Source of the DNA: Bordetella parapertussis
GTDB taxonomy: Bacteria; Pseudomonadota; Gammaproteobacteria; Burkholderiales; SG8-39
Length of the DNA: 64,000 nt
Assembly: GCA_945862265.1 (NCBI GenBank)
Contig: CAMAXP010000011.1
Location: 37,166 to 101,165 of the forward strand
Direction: 5' to 3'
Shown here: one piece after another, positions 53,185-63,829 of the stretch
Position numbering within the stretch: the stretch's first letter is position 1
How the letters are laid out: each line of letters starts with the position of its first letter
Program-made: the position numbers and the translations under genes
The notes under the pieces: model-generated
What the model was told of the DNA's origin: nothing
Databases searched by the model: none
The model's input: only the letters and a program-made list of their open reading frames with translations

Positions 53185-54033
53185 CTACTTACACTTCGGG
53201 GTGTGCGGCGTCGGGTCGTAGCCGGCGAGGCCCGGCACGCCGTATCCCGCGTACGCCGTTACCGCCGCGGCGCCCGCTTCGGGCTTCGCGCCAAACCATT
53301 TCTCATGCAGCTTCGCCACCGTGCCATCGGCCTTCATGCACTCCAGCGCTTCGTCGAAGGCATTGCGCAGCTTCGGGTCGTCCTTGCGGAACACCGCGCC
53401 CCAGACGAGGCCCTGGTCGATCTTGAGCGTGGCGACCTTGAGTTGCGCATTCGACTTGAGCACGGCATACGCACCCACCGTGTTGCCGGTGAGCACGCTA
53501 TCGGCCCGGCCCGCGATCACGGCCTGCGTGGCGTCCGCGTTGGTCCCGTAGGACTCCGACTTGAAGCCGTACTTGGCGGCGTTGTCCTGCAGCCACTTGT
53601 CGTAGGCGGAGCCCTTGTTGGTCGAGACCGTCTTGCCCTTGAGGTCGTCGAGGGCCTTGATGTCAGGCTTGCCGGCAGGCACGACGAACGCGTAATAAGT
53701 GTTCAGGTAGCCCTCGGAGAACAGCAGGTTCGCGGCGCGCTCGGGCGTCACCGTGGTCGGCGCGCCGACAAAGTCGAGCTTGCCCGCGTTCATCGCGGGA
53801 ATCAGCCCGGAGAACTCGCCCGAGAACACCTCGATCTTGCGCCCCATGCGCTTGCCGGCTTCGAGCACAAGGTCGACGTTGAAGCCTTCGATGCCGCCGC
53901 CCATCTTGGGCATCGCGTGCGGCGCGAAGGTGCCGTCGAATCCGGCGACGAGGGGCTTGTCCTGTGCGACGACCGTACCTGACAAACACAAGGCAGCGGC
54001 AGCTAGGGCGATGCGAACGACGGAATTTTTCAT
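53185..54033 (-). CDS. Amino acid ABC transporter substrate-binding protein
   Basis: A 282-residue periplasmic receptor of the SBP_bac_3 family. Signal peptide to VVAQ; LVAGFDGTFAPHAM, GIEGFNVDLVLEAGKRMGRK and FVGAPTTVTPERA are typical. It ends with an unusual tail TPHTPKCK with a terminal-region cysteine. First gene of the leftward ABC operon that ends with the racemase. Confidence 0.92.
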   Translation of the reverse strand: MKNSVVRIALAAAALCLSGTVVAQDKPLVAGFDGTFAPHAMPKMGGGIEGFNVDLVLEAGKRMGRKIEVFSGEFSGLIPAMNAGKLDFVGAPTTVTPERAANLLFSEGYLNTYYAFVVPAGKPDIKALDDLKGKTVSTNKGSAYDKWLQDNAAKYGFKSESYGTNADATQAVIAGRADSVLTGNTVGAYAVLKSNAQLKVATLKIDQGLVWGAVFRKDDPKLRNAFDEALECMKADGTVAKLHEKWFGAKPEAGAAAVTAYAGYGVPGLAGYDPTPHTPKCK

Positions 54034-54047
54034 GGGAGGGCTCCGGG

Positions 54048-55016
54048 TTATTGCGGTTGTATGCCTGCGGCCTTGACCAGCTTGCCCATCTCTTCGATGT
54101 CGCGCCGGAACTGGGCCGCATAGGACTCGGGGGAGGGAAACGTCAGCGGGTCCATGGCTTGCTTAGCAAAGGCCTCGCGCACGTCGGGCATCAGCATGAC
54201 GCGCCCCATTTCGGCGTGCAGGCGACTGAGAATGTCCTTCGGCACGCCTGCCGGCGCGAACACACCAATCATCGCGCCGAAGTTGTAGTCGACGCCCTGC
54301 TCGGCGAAGGTCGGCACGTTGGGCAGCACCGCCGAGCGCGTGCTCCAGGTCGTGCCCAGCGCACGCAGTTTGCCGGCGTTGATGTGCTGCAGCGGCGTCT
54401 GCACCAGGTCGATCATCATCTGTACGTTGCCCGCCAGCAGGTCCACGACCGCCTGCGATGCCCCTTTGTAGGGCACATCGACGATCACCACGCCGGTCTT
54501 CAGCTTGAAGAGTTCGGTCGCAAGGTGCAGCGTGTTACCCACGCCGGCCGAACCGAAATTGACCTTGCCGGGGTTGGCTTTGAGGTAAGTGATGAATTCC
54601 GGCAGGCTCTTGGCCGGCACGCCGGGATGCACCGACAGCACCAGCGGCGAAATGATGGCGTTATTGACCGGCGCGAAGTCCTTCAGCAAGTCGTAGGGCA
54701 GCTTCTTGTTCAGGTGCGGCTGCGCGCCGTAGGTGGTCAGCCCGGCCAGCAGCAGCGTGTAGCCGTCGGCCGGGCTCTTGGCCACGAACTCGGTAGCGAT
54801 GATGGTGTTGCCGCCGGGCTTGTTCTCGACGACCACCTGCCCGCCCAGCAGCGGCCCCATCTTTTCGGCCAGTGTGCGCGCGGTGAAATCCGAAGACCCT
54901 CCGGCCGTATACGGGACGATGAGCTTGACCGGCCGGGAGGGGTAGCCCTGCGCCAGGGCGGTGCAGCTCAGCGCGGCGCATAGCGCAGCAATTGCAATTC
55001 GGGTCAGGCGAGTCAT
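54048..55016 (-). CDS. Tripartite tricarboxylate transporter substrate-binding protein (Bug/TctC)
   Basis: A 322-residue Bug receptor. Signal peptide to ALAQ, then YPSRPVKLIVPYTAGGSSDF, VVENKPGGN and KSPADGYTLL; VPYKGASQA in the middle. ATG at 55016 with GGAG upstream is preferred to a start ten codons earlier. It is 14 bases before the ABC receptor gene, so a Bug and an ABC receptor share one transcript. Confidence 0.92.
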   Translation of the reverse strand: MTRLTRIAIAALCAALSCTALAQGYPSRPVKLIVPYTAGGSSDFTARTLAEKMGPLLGGQVVVENKPGGNTIIATEFVAKSPADGYTLLLAGLTTYGAQPHLNKKLPYDLLKDFAPVNNAIISPLVLSVHPGVPAKSLPEFITYLKANPGKVNFGSAGVGNTLHLATELFKLKTGVVIVDVPYKGASQAVVDLLAGNVQMMIDLVQTPLQHINAGKLRALGTTWSTRSAVLPNVPTFAEQGVDYNFGAMIGVFAPAGVPKDILSRLHAEMGRVMLMPDVREAFAKQAMDPLTFPSPESYAAQFRRDIEEMGKLVKAAGIQPQ

Positions 55017-55089
55017 GGTGGAACGCTCCAGGTTGATATTTGGCATGCACGAAGTGTACCAACACCACGCGGAAGAGGCGTGGCATTAA

Positions 55090-55126
55090 ATAGCCCCTGA
55101 CTATCAAAACAATAAAACCATATCAT
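55090..55126 (+). promoter_or_regulatory. OxyR-like binding site and promoter of peroxiredoxin gene
   Basis: ATAG-N7-CTAT-N7-ATAA-N7-TCAT spans 55090-55126. The OxyR consensus is ATAG-N7-CTAT-N7-ATAG-N7-CTAT, so the first two half-sites are perfect, the third has one mismatch and the fourth two. A promoter CTGACT (55097)-18-TATCAT (55121) overlaps it. It lies 64 bases before the peroxiredoxin ATG. Confidence 0.55.
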
Positions 55127-55189
55127 TAGACTCTATCGACACCCATCCTTAACCTGTCGCCATCGCAACCAACCACCCAGGAGAATGCA

Positions 55190-55927
55190 ATGTCACAGAA
55201 CCAGGAAGGCCAGAAAGTCCCGCGGGTAACGTTCCGCACCCGCACCAACGGCGAATGGAAGAACGTCACCACCGACGAGTTATTCAAGGGGAAGACGGTG
55301 GCGGTGTTCTCGCTGCCCGGCGCCTTCACCCCCACCTGCTCCACCACCCACCTGCCGCGCTACAACGAACTCGCACCCGCCTTTTTCGCCAATGGCGTCG
55401 ATGCGATCCTGTGCGTGTCGGTCAACGACGCGTTCGTCATGAACGAGTGGGCCGCGGGCCAGGAAGCCGACAAACTCGTGATGATTCCCGACGGCAACGG
55501 CGAATTCACCGAGGGCATGGGCATGCTGGTCGACAAGGCCGACCTCGGCTTCGGCAAGCGCTCCTGGCGCTATTCGATGCTGGTGAAGGACGGCGTGGTC
55601 GAAAAAATGTTCGTCGAACCCAACAAGCCGGGCGACCCGTTCGAGGTCTCCGACGCTGACACGATGCTGGACTACATCAACCCCAAGGCAAAGAAGCCCG
55701 ACCAGGTGGCCCTATTCACGCGCGAAGGCTGCGGCTTCTGCGCCAAGGCGAAGACCCTGCTGAAGGAACTCGGCTACGACTACTCCGAGGTCTCGCTGCC
55801 CAACGCCAACCGCAGCCGGATCGTCGGCGCGATCACGGGCAAGGGCACGGTGCCGCAGGTTTTCGTGAACGGCGAGCACATCGGCGGCTGGGAAGACCTG
55901 GAGCGTTGGGCCAGGAAGGCCGCCTGA
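55190..55927 (+). CDS. Peroxiredoxin-glutaredoxin fusion protein
   Basis: A 245-residue hybrid. Residues 1-165 are a Prx5-type peroxiredoxin with peroxidatic C50 in [14 protein letters not shown]. Residues 172-245 are a glutaredoxin with the CGFC motif (C181, C184) and the [14 protein letters not shown] cis-proline and glutathione site. It reduces hydrogen peroxide and alkyl hydroperoxides using glutathione without a separate glutaredoxin. GGAGAA lies before the ATG. An OxyR-like site upstream fits peroxide induction. Confidence 0.95.
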   Translation: MSQNQEGQKVPRVTFRTRTNGEWKNVTTDELFKGKTVAVFSLPGAFTPTCSTTHLPRYNELAPAFFANGVDAILCVSVNDAFVMNEWAAGQEADKLVMIPDGNGEFTEGMGMLVDKADLGFGKRSWRYSMLVKDGVVEKMFVEPNKPGDPFEVSDADTMLDYINPKAKKPDQVALFTREGCGFCAKAKTLLKELGYDYSEVSLPNANRSRIVGAITGKGTVPQVFVNGEHIGGWEDLERWARKAA

Positions 55928-55962
55928 CCGCTGGCGACGAACAAATCCTCGCGGGCGAAGCA

Positions 55963-56136
55963 ATGCAACGGCGAGGGATCACCCCGGCAGACGCAGCAGC
56001 GGCGGGCGTCGAGCATCAGGTGTTCGCTGCCGTACGCAGGTGCGAGACCTGCGGTATCGATGCCGAGTGCCGCGAAAGCATGGGCGCGTGCGAACCAGGG
56101 CGGGTTTCGGCTGCCTGGACGTTGCACTGCGGGTGA
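55963..56136 (+). CDS. Small cysteine-containing protein, possibly DUF6455-like
   Basis: A 57-residue frame with MQRRGITPADAAAAGVEH and RRCETCGIDAECRESM. The CxxC...C pattern and the leading helix resemble the short DUF6455-type cysteine proteins of betaproteobacteria, though the C-terminal part is not typical. The ribosome binding site is weak. It sits between the peroxiredoxin and a Bug gene and overlaps neither. Confidence 0.4.
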   Translation: MQRRGITPADAAAAGVEHQVFAAVRRCETCGIDAECRESMGACEPGRVSAAWTLHCG

Positions 56137-56186
56137 CTGCCGCTGCAGAATGCCCCCTTCTCTTCTCCTTCGCAACGGGGATCCGG

Positions 56187-57167
56187 GTGGCTAACGCAAA
56201 ACTCTCGAACGTACTGGTCGCATTCGCACTCTCGCTTGGCGCGGTCGCACAAAGCCACGCGCAGGCGCCCTACCCCAGCAAGCCGGTGCGCATCGTCGTC
56301 GGCTTCACTGCGGGCGGATCGACCGACGTGCTCGCCCGCCTTGTGGCGGACGAACTGCGCAAGGAGTGGAACCAAGCGGTCGTGGTCGAGAACCGCGTCG
56401 GTGCAGGCGGCGTGCTCGCGGCAGGTGAAGTCGCCAAGTCCGCACCCGATGGCCACACGTTGTTTGTCCAAAGTGCAACGCACTCCGCGATCGCGGCACT
56501 CAAGCAGCCGGTGCTGCCGTTCGATTCGATCAAGGATTTCTCCTGGATCACGGTCGTGGCGTCCGCGCCGAACGTGCTGGTGGTCAAGACGGACTCACCG
56601 CTGAAGCAACTGCCGGCTTACATTGCCGCGGCCAAGGTGAAGCCGGGCGAACTCACCTATGCAAGTTCAGCCGTCGGCGGGGCGCTCCATTTCGCAGGGG
56701 AAACCTTCGCCTACCTCGCAGGCATCAAGCTGAACCATATTCCCTACAAGGGCGCGAACGAGGTCGTTGCGGCCGTGCTGTCCAGCACGGTGGACTCGTC
56801 CTGGTCCGCCGCCAACGCTGCCTTCCCGCTGGTCAACTCGGGCAAGCTGCACGCAGTCGCCATCGCCAGCGAAAAGCGTTTCGTGCTGATGCCCGACACC
56901 CCGACATTCGTCGAACTCGGCATCAAGGGCATGAAGAGCGACACCTGGGTCGGCGTGATGGGCCCGGCCAACATGCCGCGGCCGCTGGTGAACGCGATCG
57001 ACGCAAAGTTGCAGGCGATCCTCGCCCGGGCGGAGGTGAAAGAGAAGATCCTGAAGGTCGGCGCTGAGACGGTGGCCATGGGCCCGGACCGCTTCGCAGC
57101 CATGGCCAAGGCGGAGATCGAACTGCTGACCGACATCGCGAAGAAGGCCGGCATCAAGGCCGAGTAA
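56187..57167 (+). CDS. Tripartite tricarboxylate transporter substrate-binding protein (Bug/TctC)
   Basis: A 326-residue Bug receptor. Signal peptide to SHAQ, then YPSKPVRIVVGF, TAGGSTDVLAR, VVENRVGAGG and DGHTLF; IPYKGANEV in the middle. The GTG at 56187 is chosen because the signal peptide begins directly after it. It converges with the 2OG-Fe(II) oxygenase gene across a hairpin. Confidence 0.92.
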   Translation: MANAKLSNVLVAFALSLGAVAQSHAQAPYPSKPVRIVVGFTAGGSTDVLARLVADELRKEWNQAVVVENRVGAGGVLAAGEVAKSAPDGHTLFVQSATHSAIAALKQPVLPFDSIKDFSWITVVASAPNVLVVKTDSPLKQLPAYIAAAKVKPGELTYASSAVGGALHFAGETFAYLAGIKLNHIPYKGANEVVAAVLSSTVDSSWSAANAAFPLVNSGKLHAVAIASEKRFVLMPDTPTFVELGIKGMKSDTWVGVMGPANMPRPLVNAIDAKLQAILARAEVKEKILKVGAETVAMGPDRFAAMAKAEIELLTDIAKKAGIKAE

Positions 57168-57168
57168 G

Positions 57169-57193
57169 GCCCGCATCAAAGCCGATTGCGGGC
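57169..57193. terminator. Hairpin between convergent genes
   Basis: GCCCGCA and TGCGGGC pair over seven bases around an 11-base loop in the 38-base gap between the Bug and oxygenase stops. No T-run is visible. Confidence 0.4.
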
Positions 57194-57205
57194 GGCCCGG
57201 CCCGG

Positions 57206-58174
57206 TCAGGTCTTGCCGTCCTTCCAGTTGCTGGAGAACCGCTTCCTGACCGAGTCACCCACTTTCTGCGGCAGGTACTTTGGCGGGTTGCCCGGCCCGT
57301 GGCACGTGGGCAGGCACTCGACTATCGCCTCGAAATCGGGGATGGCGAAGTAAGGCGTGGAGTAGCGCTCGAGTCCGCGACGGTTGTACGCCCGGTGCAT
57401 CGTCGATGCGAACCGGTAGTTCGTCCAGCGCGCCATCCAGTCGCCGATGTTGATGAGATAAGCGCCCGGGATCGGCGGCGCATCGATCCACTCGTCCTTG
57501 TGGCGCAGCTGGAAGCCGCCCACCTCGTCCTGCATCAGGATGGTGAAGCTGGTTTCGTCGGTGTGCGGGCGGATGCCGTAGTGATCCTCCGGCGCCGAGG
57601 CTTCCTGGGGCGGGTAGTGCAGCAGCGTGATCTGGGTCAGCGGCTTGCGATAGAAGGCGTGGAAGTAGGTCTCGGGGAGATCCAGTGCGAGGGCAAAGCC
57701 TGCAAGCAGGTTGTGCCCGAGGGACTCCACTTCGTTGAAGTAGTCGACGAGCACCGCGCGCCACTCGGCCGGCATGGTGCTCGGCCAGCGGTTGAGGCCG
57801 TGCACACGGTCGCCGGCCAGCACGTCCGGATCGTCCGCCGGCAACTCGCGCTGGTACTTGAACCCTTCATTCAGGTCCGGCGCGCCGGTGTTTCCATAGA
57901 GGCGTGATTTGAGCGGCTGGTAGCCCCGGTTGCGCTGCAGGGTAATACGCAGCTCGGGGTCGAGCTTCACTTCGTCGGGCTGGTCGAAGAATTCCTTCGA
58001 CGCCCTGAACATCGCGTCGATCTTCGCCTGCGGGATCCCGTGGCCGGAGAGGTAGAAGAATCCCACCTGCTCGCAGGCCTCGGCGATCTCCCGCGCCACG
58101 CGCTTCTTCCCGGCCTCGTCCCCCTGCAGGAACGGCCCGAACCCGATGACCGGGATGCTTTTCGGTGCGACCAC
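57206..58174 (-). CDS. Isopenicillin N synthase-like 2OG-Fe(II) oxygenase
   Basis: A 322-residue non-heme iron oxygenase of the DIOX/IPNS family. N-terminal domain has SIPVIGFGPF and EQVGFFYLSGHGIP. The iron site is RPHTDETSFTIL (HxD) with the distal histidine in STMHRAYNR; RYSTPYF gives the RxS that binds 2-oxoglutarate. The GTG at 58174 is the only start that fits the fold; longer frames read antisense to the next gene. It is 14 bases downstream of a TRAP receptor gene, so it probably hydroxylates the imported compound. Confidence 0.9.
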   Translation of the reverse strand: MVAPKSIPVIGFGPFLQGDEAGKKRVAREIAEACEQVGFFYLSGHGIPQAKIDAMFRASKEFFDQPDEVKLDPELRITLQRNRGYQPLKSRLYGNTGAPDLNEGFKYQRELPADDPDVLAGDRVHGLNRWPSTMPAEWRAVLVDYFNEVESLGHNLLAGFALALDLPETYFHAFYRKPLTQITLLHYPPQEASAPEDHYGIRPHTDETSFTILMQDEVGGFQLRHKDEWIDAPPIPGAYLINIGDWMARWTNYRFASTMHRAYNRRGLERYSTPYFAIPDFEAIVECLPTCHGPGNPPKYLPQKVGDSVRKRFSSNWKDGKT

Positions 58175-58188
58175 GCCTTGCTGCGCTG

Positions 58189-60259
<2,071 letters not shown>

Positions 60260-60307
60260 GGATGTTGTCTCCGTCAGTATTGGAAAATAAAAATCGTCAT
60301 TGATCCC

Positions 60308-60326
60308 CGCCGCCCCCTAGGCGGCG
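60308..60326 (-). terminator. Hairpin at the end of the GH31 gene
   Basis: CGCCGCC-ccta-GGCGGCG type stem of seven bases includes the stop codon of the GH31 gene. A T-rich stretch (ATTTTTATTTT) follows leftward about 15 bases away. Moderate terminator candidate. Confidence 0.4.
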
Positions 60327-62671
60327 TTCAACTGCGCCCGAGCGGTCCCGTGCAACGACGGAAACCGAACGTACAGGAAATGTGCACCATCGTGCCACCA
60401 CCCCGCGCCGGCCGCAGTGTGCCCCGCCAGTTGCGGCAAGGCACCGTACCCGTCGAAACTGACTGCACTCGGGCACCCCGCCCGGATCTTCGCCGTATAG
60501 GCCCGGCCCGCAGGAACGAGGCTGGCATGCCCGACGGGGGAACGGATTGTCACGGCAAGTTCGGCGCCTGACCGCTCGACGCAGACCTCTGTCACAACGT
60601 GCTCGCCCTCCTTGTACCCATTTGTGCGGCCATCGTCCTCGTACAACGCGAACTGCGTTGCGTGCGGCCCCGGGTAGATCAGCAACGTGATGTCTTCCAG
60701 CGGGATCTCGTCGCTGTACTGCATGACCGGCCCCATCGGCACTATGGCGCCCTCGCGAACGAATAGCGGCATGCGATCCAGTGGCGCAGCCACCTGCACA
60801 CCGCCAGGTCCCTCGTATCGGGCCTGCGTCCAGAAGTCGTACCAGCCCCCTGCCGGCAGGTACACCGACCAGTCTCTCGCGCCATCGCGGGTGACCGGCG
60901 CGACGAGGATGTCATCGCCCCACAGGTACTGGTCGCCCAGCTCCCAGACCCTGGGATCATCGGGATAGTTGAGCACCAGCGGCCGCATCAGGGGCAGCCC
61001 GTATTCGCGGGCCTGCCAGGCCAGCGTGTACGTATAGGGTAGCAACTGGTAACGCAACTCGGCGTAGGCACGGCAGATTGACTCGACCTCCGGGCCATGC
61101 GACCACGGCAGGTGCTCCCGCCATATCCAGCCGTGTGCGCGGAAGATCGGGCAGAAGGATCCGAACTGGAACCAGCGCGCGAACAATTCACCGCTCGAGG
61201 GGATCACCTGGTAGCACCCCCCGATGTCCGAGCCCCAATACGGCACGCCGGACATGCCCGTGTTCAGCGCGAGCGGGACCTGGTTCGCAAGCGTCGGGAA
61301 CGTGTTGATCACGTCCCCGGACCAGGTGCCCGCCCCGTAGCGTTGCATGCCGCTGCCTCCGGAACGACACAGGAGGAACGGCCGCTTCTCAGGACGGTCC
61401 GTGGACTCGCCCTCAAAGAAGATCCGCTGCCGGAATAGATCGAAAGCGTTATGTACCCGTGTACCGTCGCCTGCATGGAGACGGGACTCCGAAGGTGGTC
61501 CCTCACCGCCATCCAGCCACCATCCGTCGATGCCCAGCTGGAGTTGCTCGCGGTGCAACCCCCACCACCACTTGCCGACCTCCGGGTGCGAGAAATCAAT
61601 GTACTTCTGGCCCTGCCGGTAGTTGGCGTGCGGGCGCGGCAGGTCCAGCTTCGGGTAGCCCTGCTCCAGCAGGTAACCCTTCGCAAGGGCTTCCTCGAAC
61701 TGCGGCGCCTCCGGATGAAGTACCGGATACTCATGCGACATCACGTGGAAGTGCATCCCGTGCATCTCGGCCAGCAGCGCCTTCGGGTCGTGCCAAAGGT
61801 CGGCCTGGAACTCGAGGTGCCCGACACCGGTATTCCATCCCTTGGCATCGGCGTAACTCGACAGGAGGATCAGCGCATCGCACGGAATCCGGTGGTCGCG
61901 AAGCTTGCGCGGCAACTCGCGCAGTTCGTCGGTGTCGCGAAAGTGGCGCGTCGACTGCAGGAATCCGAGCACCCATCGGGGCGGCATCAGCGCCGCGCCC
62001 AGGAGAGTGGCCAGTTCCTTCATCACGCCGCGCAGGTCCGGTGCGACGAGCACATAAAAATCCAGCGGCCCGCTTATCGCCGAGTAAGTTATCTGCGACA
62101 TGCCGTCGGATCGACCGAGCACCAATGTGCCGTCGGACGAGTTGTCGAAGAAGATCGCGTAGCCACGGCTCGACACCGCCAGCGGCATCGGAATGTTGGC
62201 TCCGGGCCCATGGCCCATCATCGAATTCCACAGCTGCCGTGCGCCACCGAGCCGGTCGAACTGCTGCCCGCCCTGGCCCAACCCGTAGAAATGCTGGTCC
62301 CCTACGATCTCGAACCGCGCATCGACGCCATCGCCCTGCGCCACTTCGGGCGAGCGTCCTCCCAGTTGATGAGTACGCAGGAAAGCCCCGTGACCGTCGC
62401 TGAAAGTCAGCTGGTTGGCGGTGGCCGAAACCTCCACCTTGCAATCCGCAGTGGAGAGAAGCCCCTCTCCGACGCGGACCGTTCCCACTTTTGGCCATGA
62501 CCGAGGGCCGACGTAGGACAGCGCCTGCTGCATCCCAGGGCATTCGATACGGACGCGGAGGATCCGCGAAGTGCAGGCGGTCAAGATCATGCCCGCGCCT
62601 GGGAGCTCTTCTCGATCCAAACGCAATTCGCCGCCCTCTACGGTCCCCGGACTTCGGTGGATTGCCGCCAC
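60317..62671 (-). CDS. Glycoside hydrolase family 31 protein
   Basis: A 784-residue GH31 enzyme (alpha-glucosidase/alpha-xylosidase family). N-terminal beta domain to about 230 with HFYGLGQGGQQFDRLG; TIM barrel with PPRWVLGFLQS, the nucleophile aspartate in DGWWLDGGEGP and the acid/base aspartate in TWSGDVINTF. MRPLVLNYPDD and the C-terminal beta domains follow. No signal peptide, so cytoplasmic. GTG at 62671 is chosen because AAGGAG lies five bases upstream; an ATG at 62710 would add 13 residues but lacks a good site. It is a single-gene unit. Confidence 0.9.
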   Translation of the reverse strand: MAAIHRSPGTVEGGELRLDREELPGAGMILTACTSRILRVRIECPGMQQALSYVGPRSWPKVGTVRVGEGLLSTADCKVEVSATANQLTFSDGHGAFLRTHQLGGRSPEVAQGDGVDARFEIVGDQHFYGLGQGGQQFDRLGGARQLWNSMMGHGPGANIPMPLAVSSRGYAIFFDNSSDGTLVLGRSDGMSQITYSAISGPLDFYVLVAPDLRGVMKELATLLGAALMPPRWVLGFLQSTRHFRDTDELRELPRKLRDHRIPCDALILLSSYADAKGWNTGVGHLEFQADLWHDPKALLAEMHGMHFHVMSHEYPVLHPEAPQFEEALAKGYLLEQGYPKLDLPRPHANYRQGQKYIDFSHPEVGKWWWGLHREQLQLGIDGWWLDGGEGPPSESRLHAGDGTRVHNAFDLFRQRIFFEGESTDRPEKRPFLLCRSGGSGMQRYGAGTWSGDVINTFPTLANQVPLALNTGMSGVPYWGSDIGGCYQVIPSSGELFARWFQFGSFCPIFRAHGWIWREHLPWSHGPEVESICRAYAELRYQLLPYTYTLAWQAREYGLPLMRPLVLNYPDDPRVWELGDQYLWGDDILVAPVTRDGARDWSVYLPAGGWYDFWTQARYEGPGGVQVAAPLDRMPLFVREGAIVPMGPVMQYSDEIPLEDITLLIYPGPHATQFALYEDDGRTNGYKEGEHVVTEVCVERSGAELAVTIRSPVGHASLVPAGRAYTAKIRAGCPSAVSFDGYGALPQLAGHTAAGAGWWHDGAHFLYVRFPSLHGTARAQLNAA

Positions 62672-62785
62672 TTGTTCTCCTTCTGTATCCCGGCTGGCTC
62701 GCTTCAGCATACACAAAATCGCCTGCTCCCTGATCCGGCATGGGCCGAAGGGAACCCTGCAGGGCGATGGTCGTAACAACACCGC

Positions 62786-62819
62786 AAAAAGAAACGGCCC
62801 GCATGACGCGGGCCGTTTC
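62786..62819 (-). terminator. Strong intrinsic terminator, leftward
   Basis: GAAACGGCCCGC and GCGGGCCGTTTC form a perfect 12-bp stem with a 5-base loop. Read leftward it is followed by TTTTT. It would end transcripts from the small secreted-protein gene at 62952-63164 or from a lost gene between. Confidence 0.8.
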
Positions 62820-62951
62820 AATCTGGCGGAGCAGAACGTACCACATCACAAACCGGCTAAGGCTTGCTGACCGAGTGAATAGAGCACTTGGGGTTCAGAA
62901 TTGGATTCGAACCGTCGGTACCGTAGGGGCGGCAAGATGGACGGTTATCCG

Positions 62952-63164
62952 CTATTTTGGCGGCCTGTTGCTGCGGTAAGGGTTCTGGCTAGGGCCAGAA
63001 TAAGCGCCGCCTCCCGGACCTGTATAGGCACCCCCACCGGGACCGGTGTATGCGCCTCCGCCAGGACCTGTGTAGCTATCGCGGGGCCATGTGGGCTGAT
63101 TCTGGGCAATTGCCGCTGTAGCCACGTAGGCGGCGACAAACGCTGCTGCGATGAGGAACTTCAT
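62952..63164 (-). CDS. Small secreted glycine-rich repeat protein
   Basis: A 70-residue protein. Signal peptide MKFLIAAAFVAAYVATAAIA, then QNQPTWPRDSY and three perfect TGPGGGAY units with a fourth variant (SGPSQNPY). The repeat is an 8-residue, 24-base tandem unit. No cysteines. ATG at 63164 gives the signal peptide; longer frames are less likely. Function unknown; a cell-surface or matrix peptide is possible. Confidence 0.65.
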   Translation of the reverse strand: MKFLIAAAFVAAYVATAAIAQNQPTWPRDSYTGPGGGAYTGPGGGAYTGPGGGAYSGPSQNPYRSNRPPK

Positions 63165-63345
63165 GAGGTTGACCCCTTGCTTGCACTGGCTCAAGCGGAG
63201 CAAACCACGATGATTATAGATGTTACCGCCGGCGCCGATCCCCCCCCTACCCGTCCAAACGTGCCAATTGCGTATTGACCAGTGTTTTTCGAGTGGCGGC
63301 GGTGGTCAATCGCAGATCGGTTTAACCTGCCGGAACTGATCAAAT

Positions 63346-63374
63346 TTGAATCGGTGGTAACGCTAAGCTAGACT
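63346..63374 (+). promoter_or_regulatory. Sigma-70 promoter of the CPSGY-repeat gene
   Basis: TTGAAT, a 17-base spacer and TAGACT match the sigma-70 consensus well. The start site would lie about 55 bases before the ATG at 63435. Confidence 0.55.
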
Positions 63375-63434
63375 AAAACTCTCACTGCAACCGGACCAGA
63401 ATTTAACGAAGTTCATTATTTGAGGAATTGTGCG

Positions 63435-63749
63435 ATGAATCTATATCCGATTGCTGCTGCGAGTCTTTTGCTTGCTGCCATAGCTGCTCCTGTATTTGCG
63501 CTTCAGCCGCAGCCATTGCTTAAGCAAGGCAGCTGTCCCAGCGGTTATAGCCAGAGCGGCAATTACTGTAACCCCTCTTCCAACGCCAAGTTTGCCGTAA
63601 CCAAAATTGGCAGCTGCCCCAGCGGTTATTCCCAAAGTGGTGACTACTGCTTAGCTAGTAGCGCCAATTCTAAACTTGCAGTTCCCAAGCAAGGCGGCTG
63701 CCCCAGCGGCTATAGCCAGAGCGGGGATTACTGTTTGAGCAGCAAATAA
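63435..63749 (+). CDS. Secreted protein with three CPSGYSQSGxYC repeats
   Basis: A 104-residue exported protein. A signal peptide (to VFALQ) is followed by three copies of G(S/G)CPSGYSQSG(N/D)YC separated by about 20 residues of Ser/Asn/Lys-rich linker. Each repeat holds two cysteines, so three disulfide-closed loops are likely. GAGGA eight bases before the ATG supports the start. GC content is lower than the core genes, which suggests transfer. Small CPSGYxxSGxYC proteins occur in several bacteria; their function is not known to me. Confidence 0.75.
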   Translation: MNLYPIAAASLLLAAIAAPVFALQPQPLLKQGSCPSGYSQSGNYCNPSSNAKFAVTKIGSCPSGYSQSGDYCLASSANSKLAVPKQGGCPSGYSQSGDYCLSSK

Positions 63750-63829
63750 TCAATGGCGTGAAAGACTGACTCCGACAGGGTAGGTGTCGTCCCAAGTGTT
63801 GACGCCGACCTGAAATTGACCCCACCAGG

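Noticed and set aside
63005..63085. CRISPR-like short repeats
   Set aside because: The 24-base periodicity encodes the TGPGGGAY peptide repeat within an ORF; there are no spacers.
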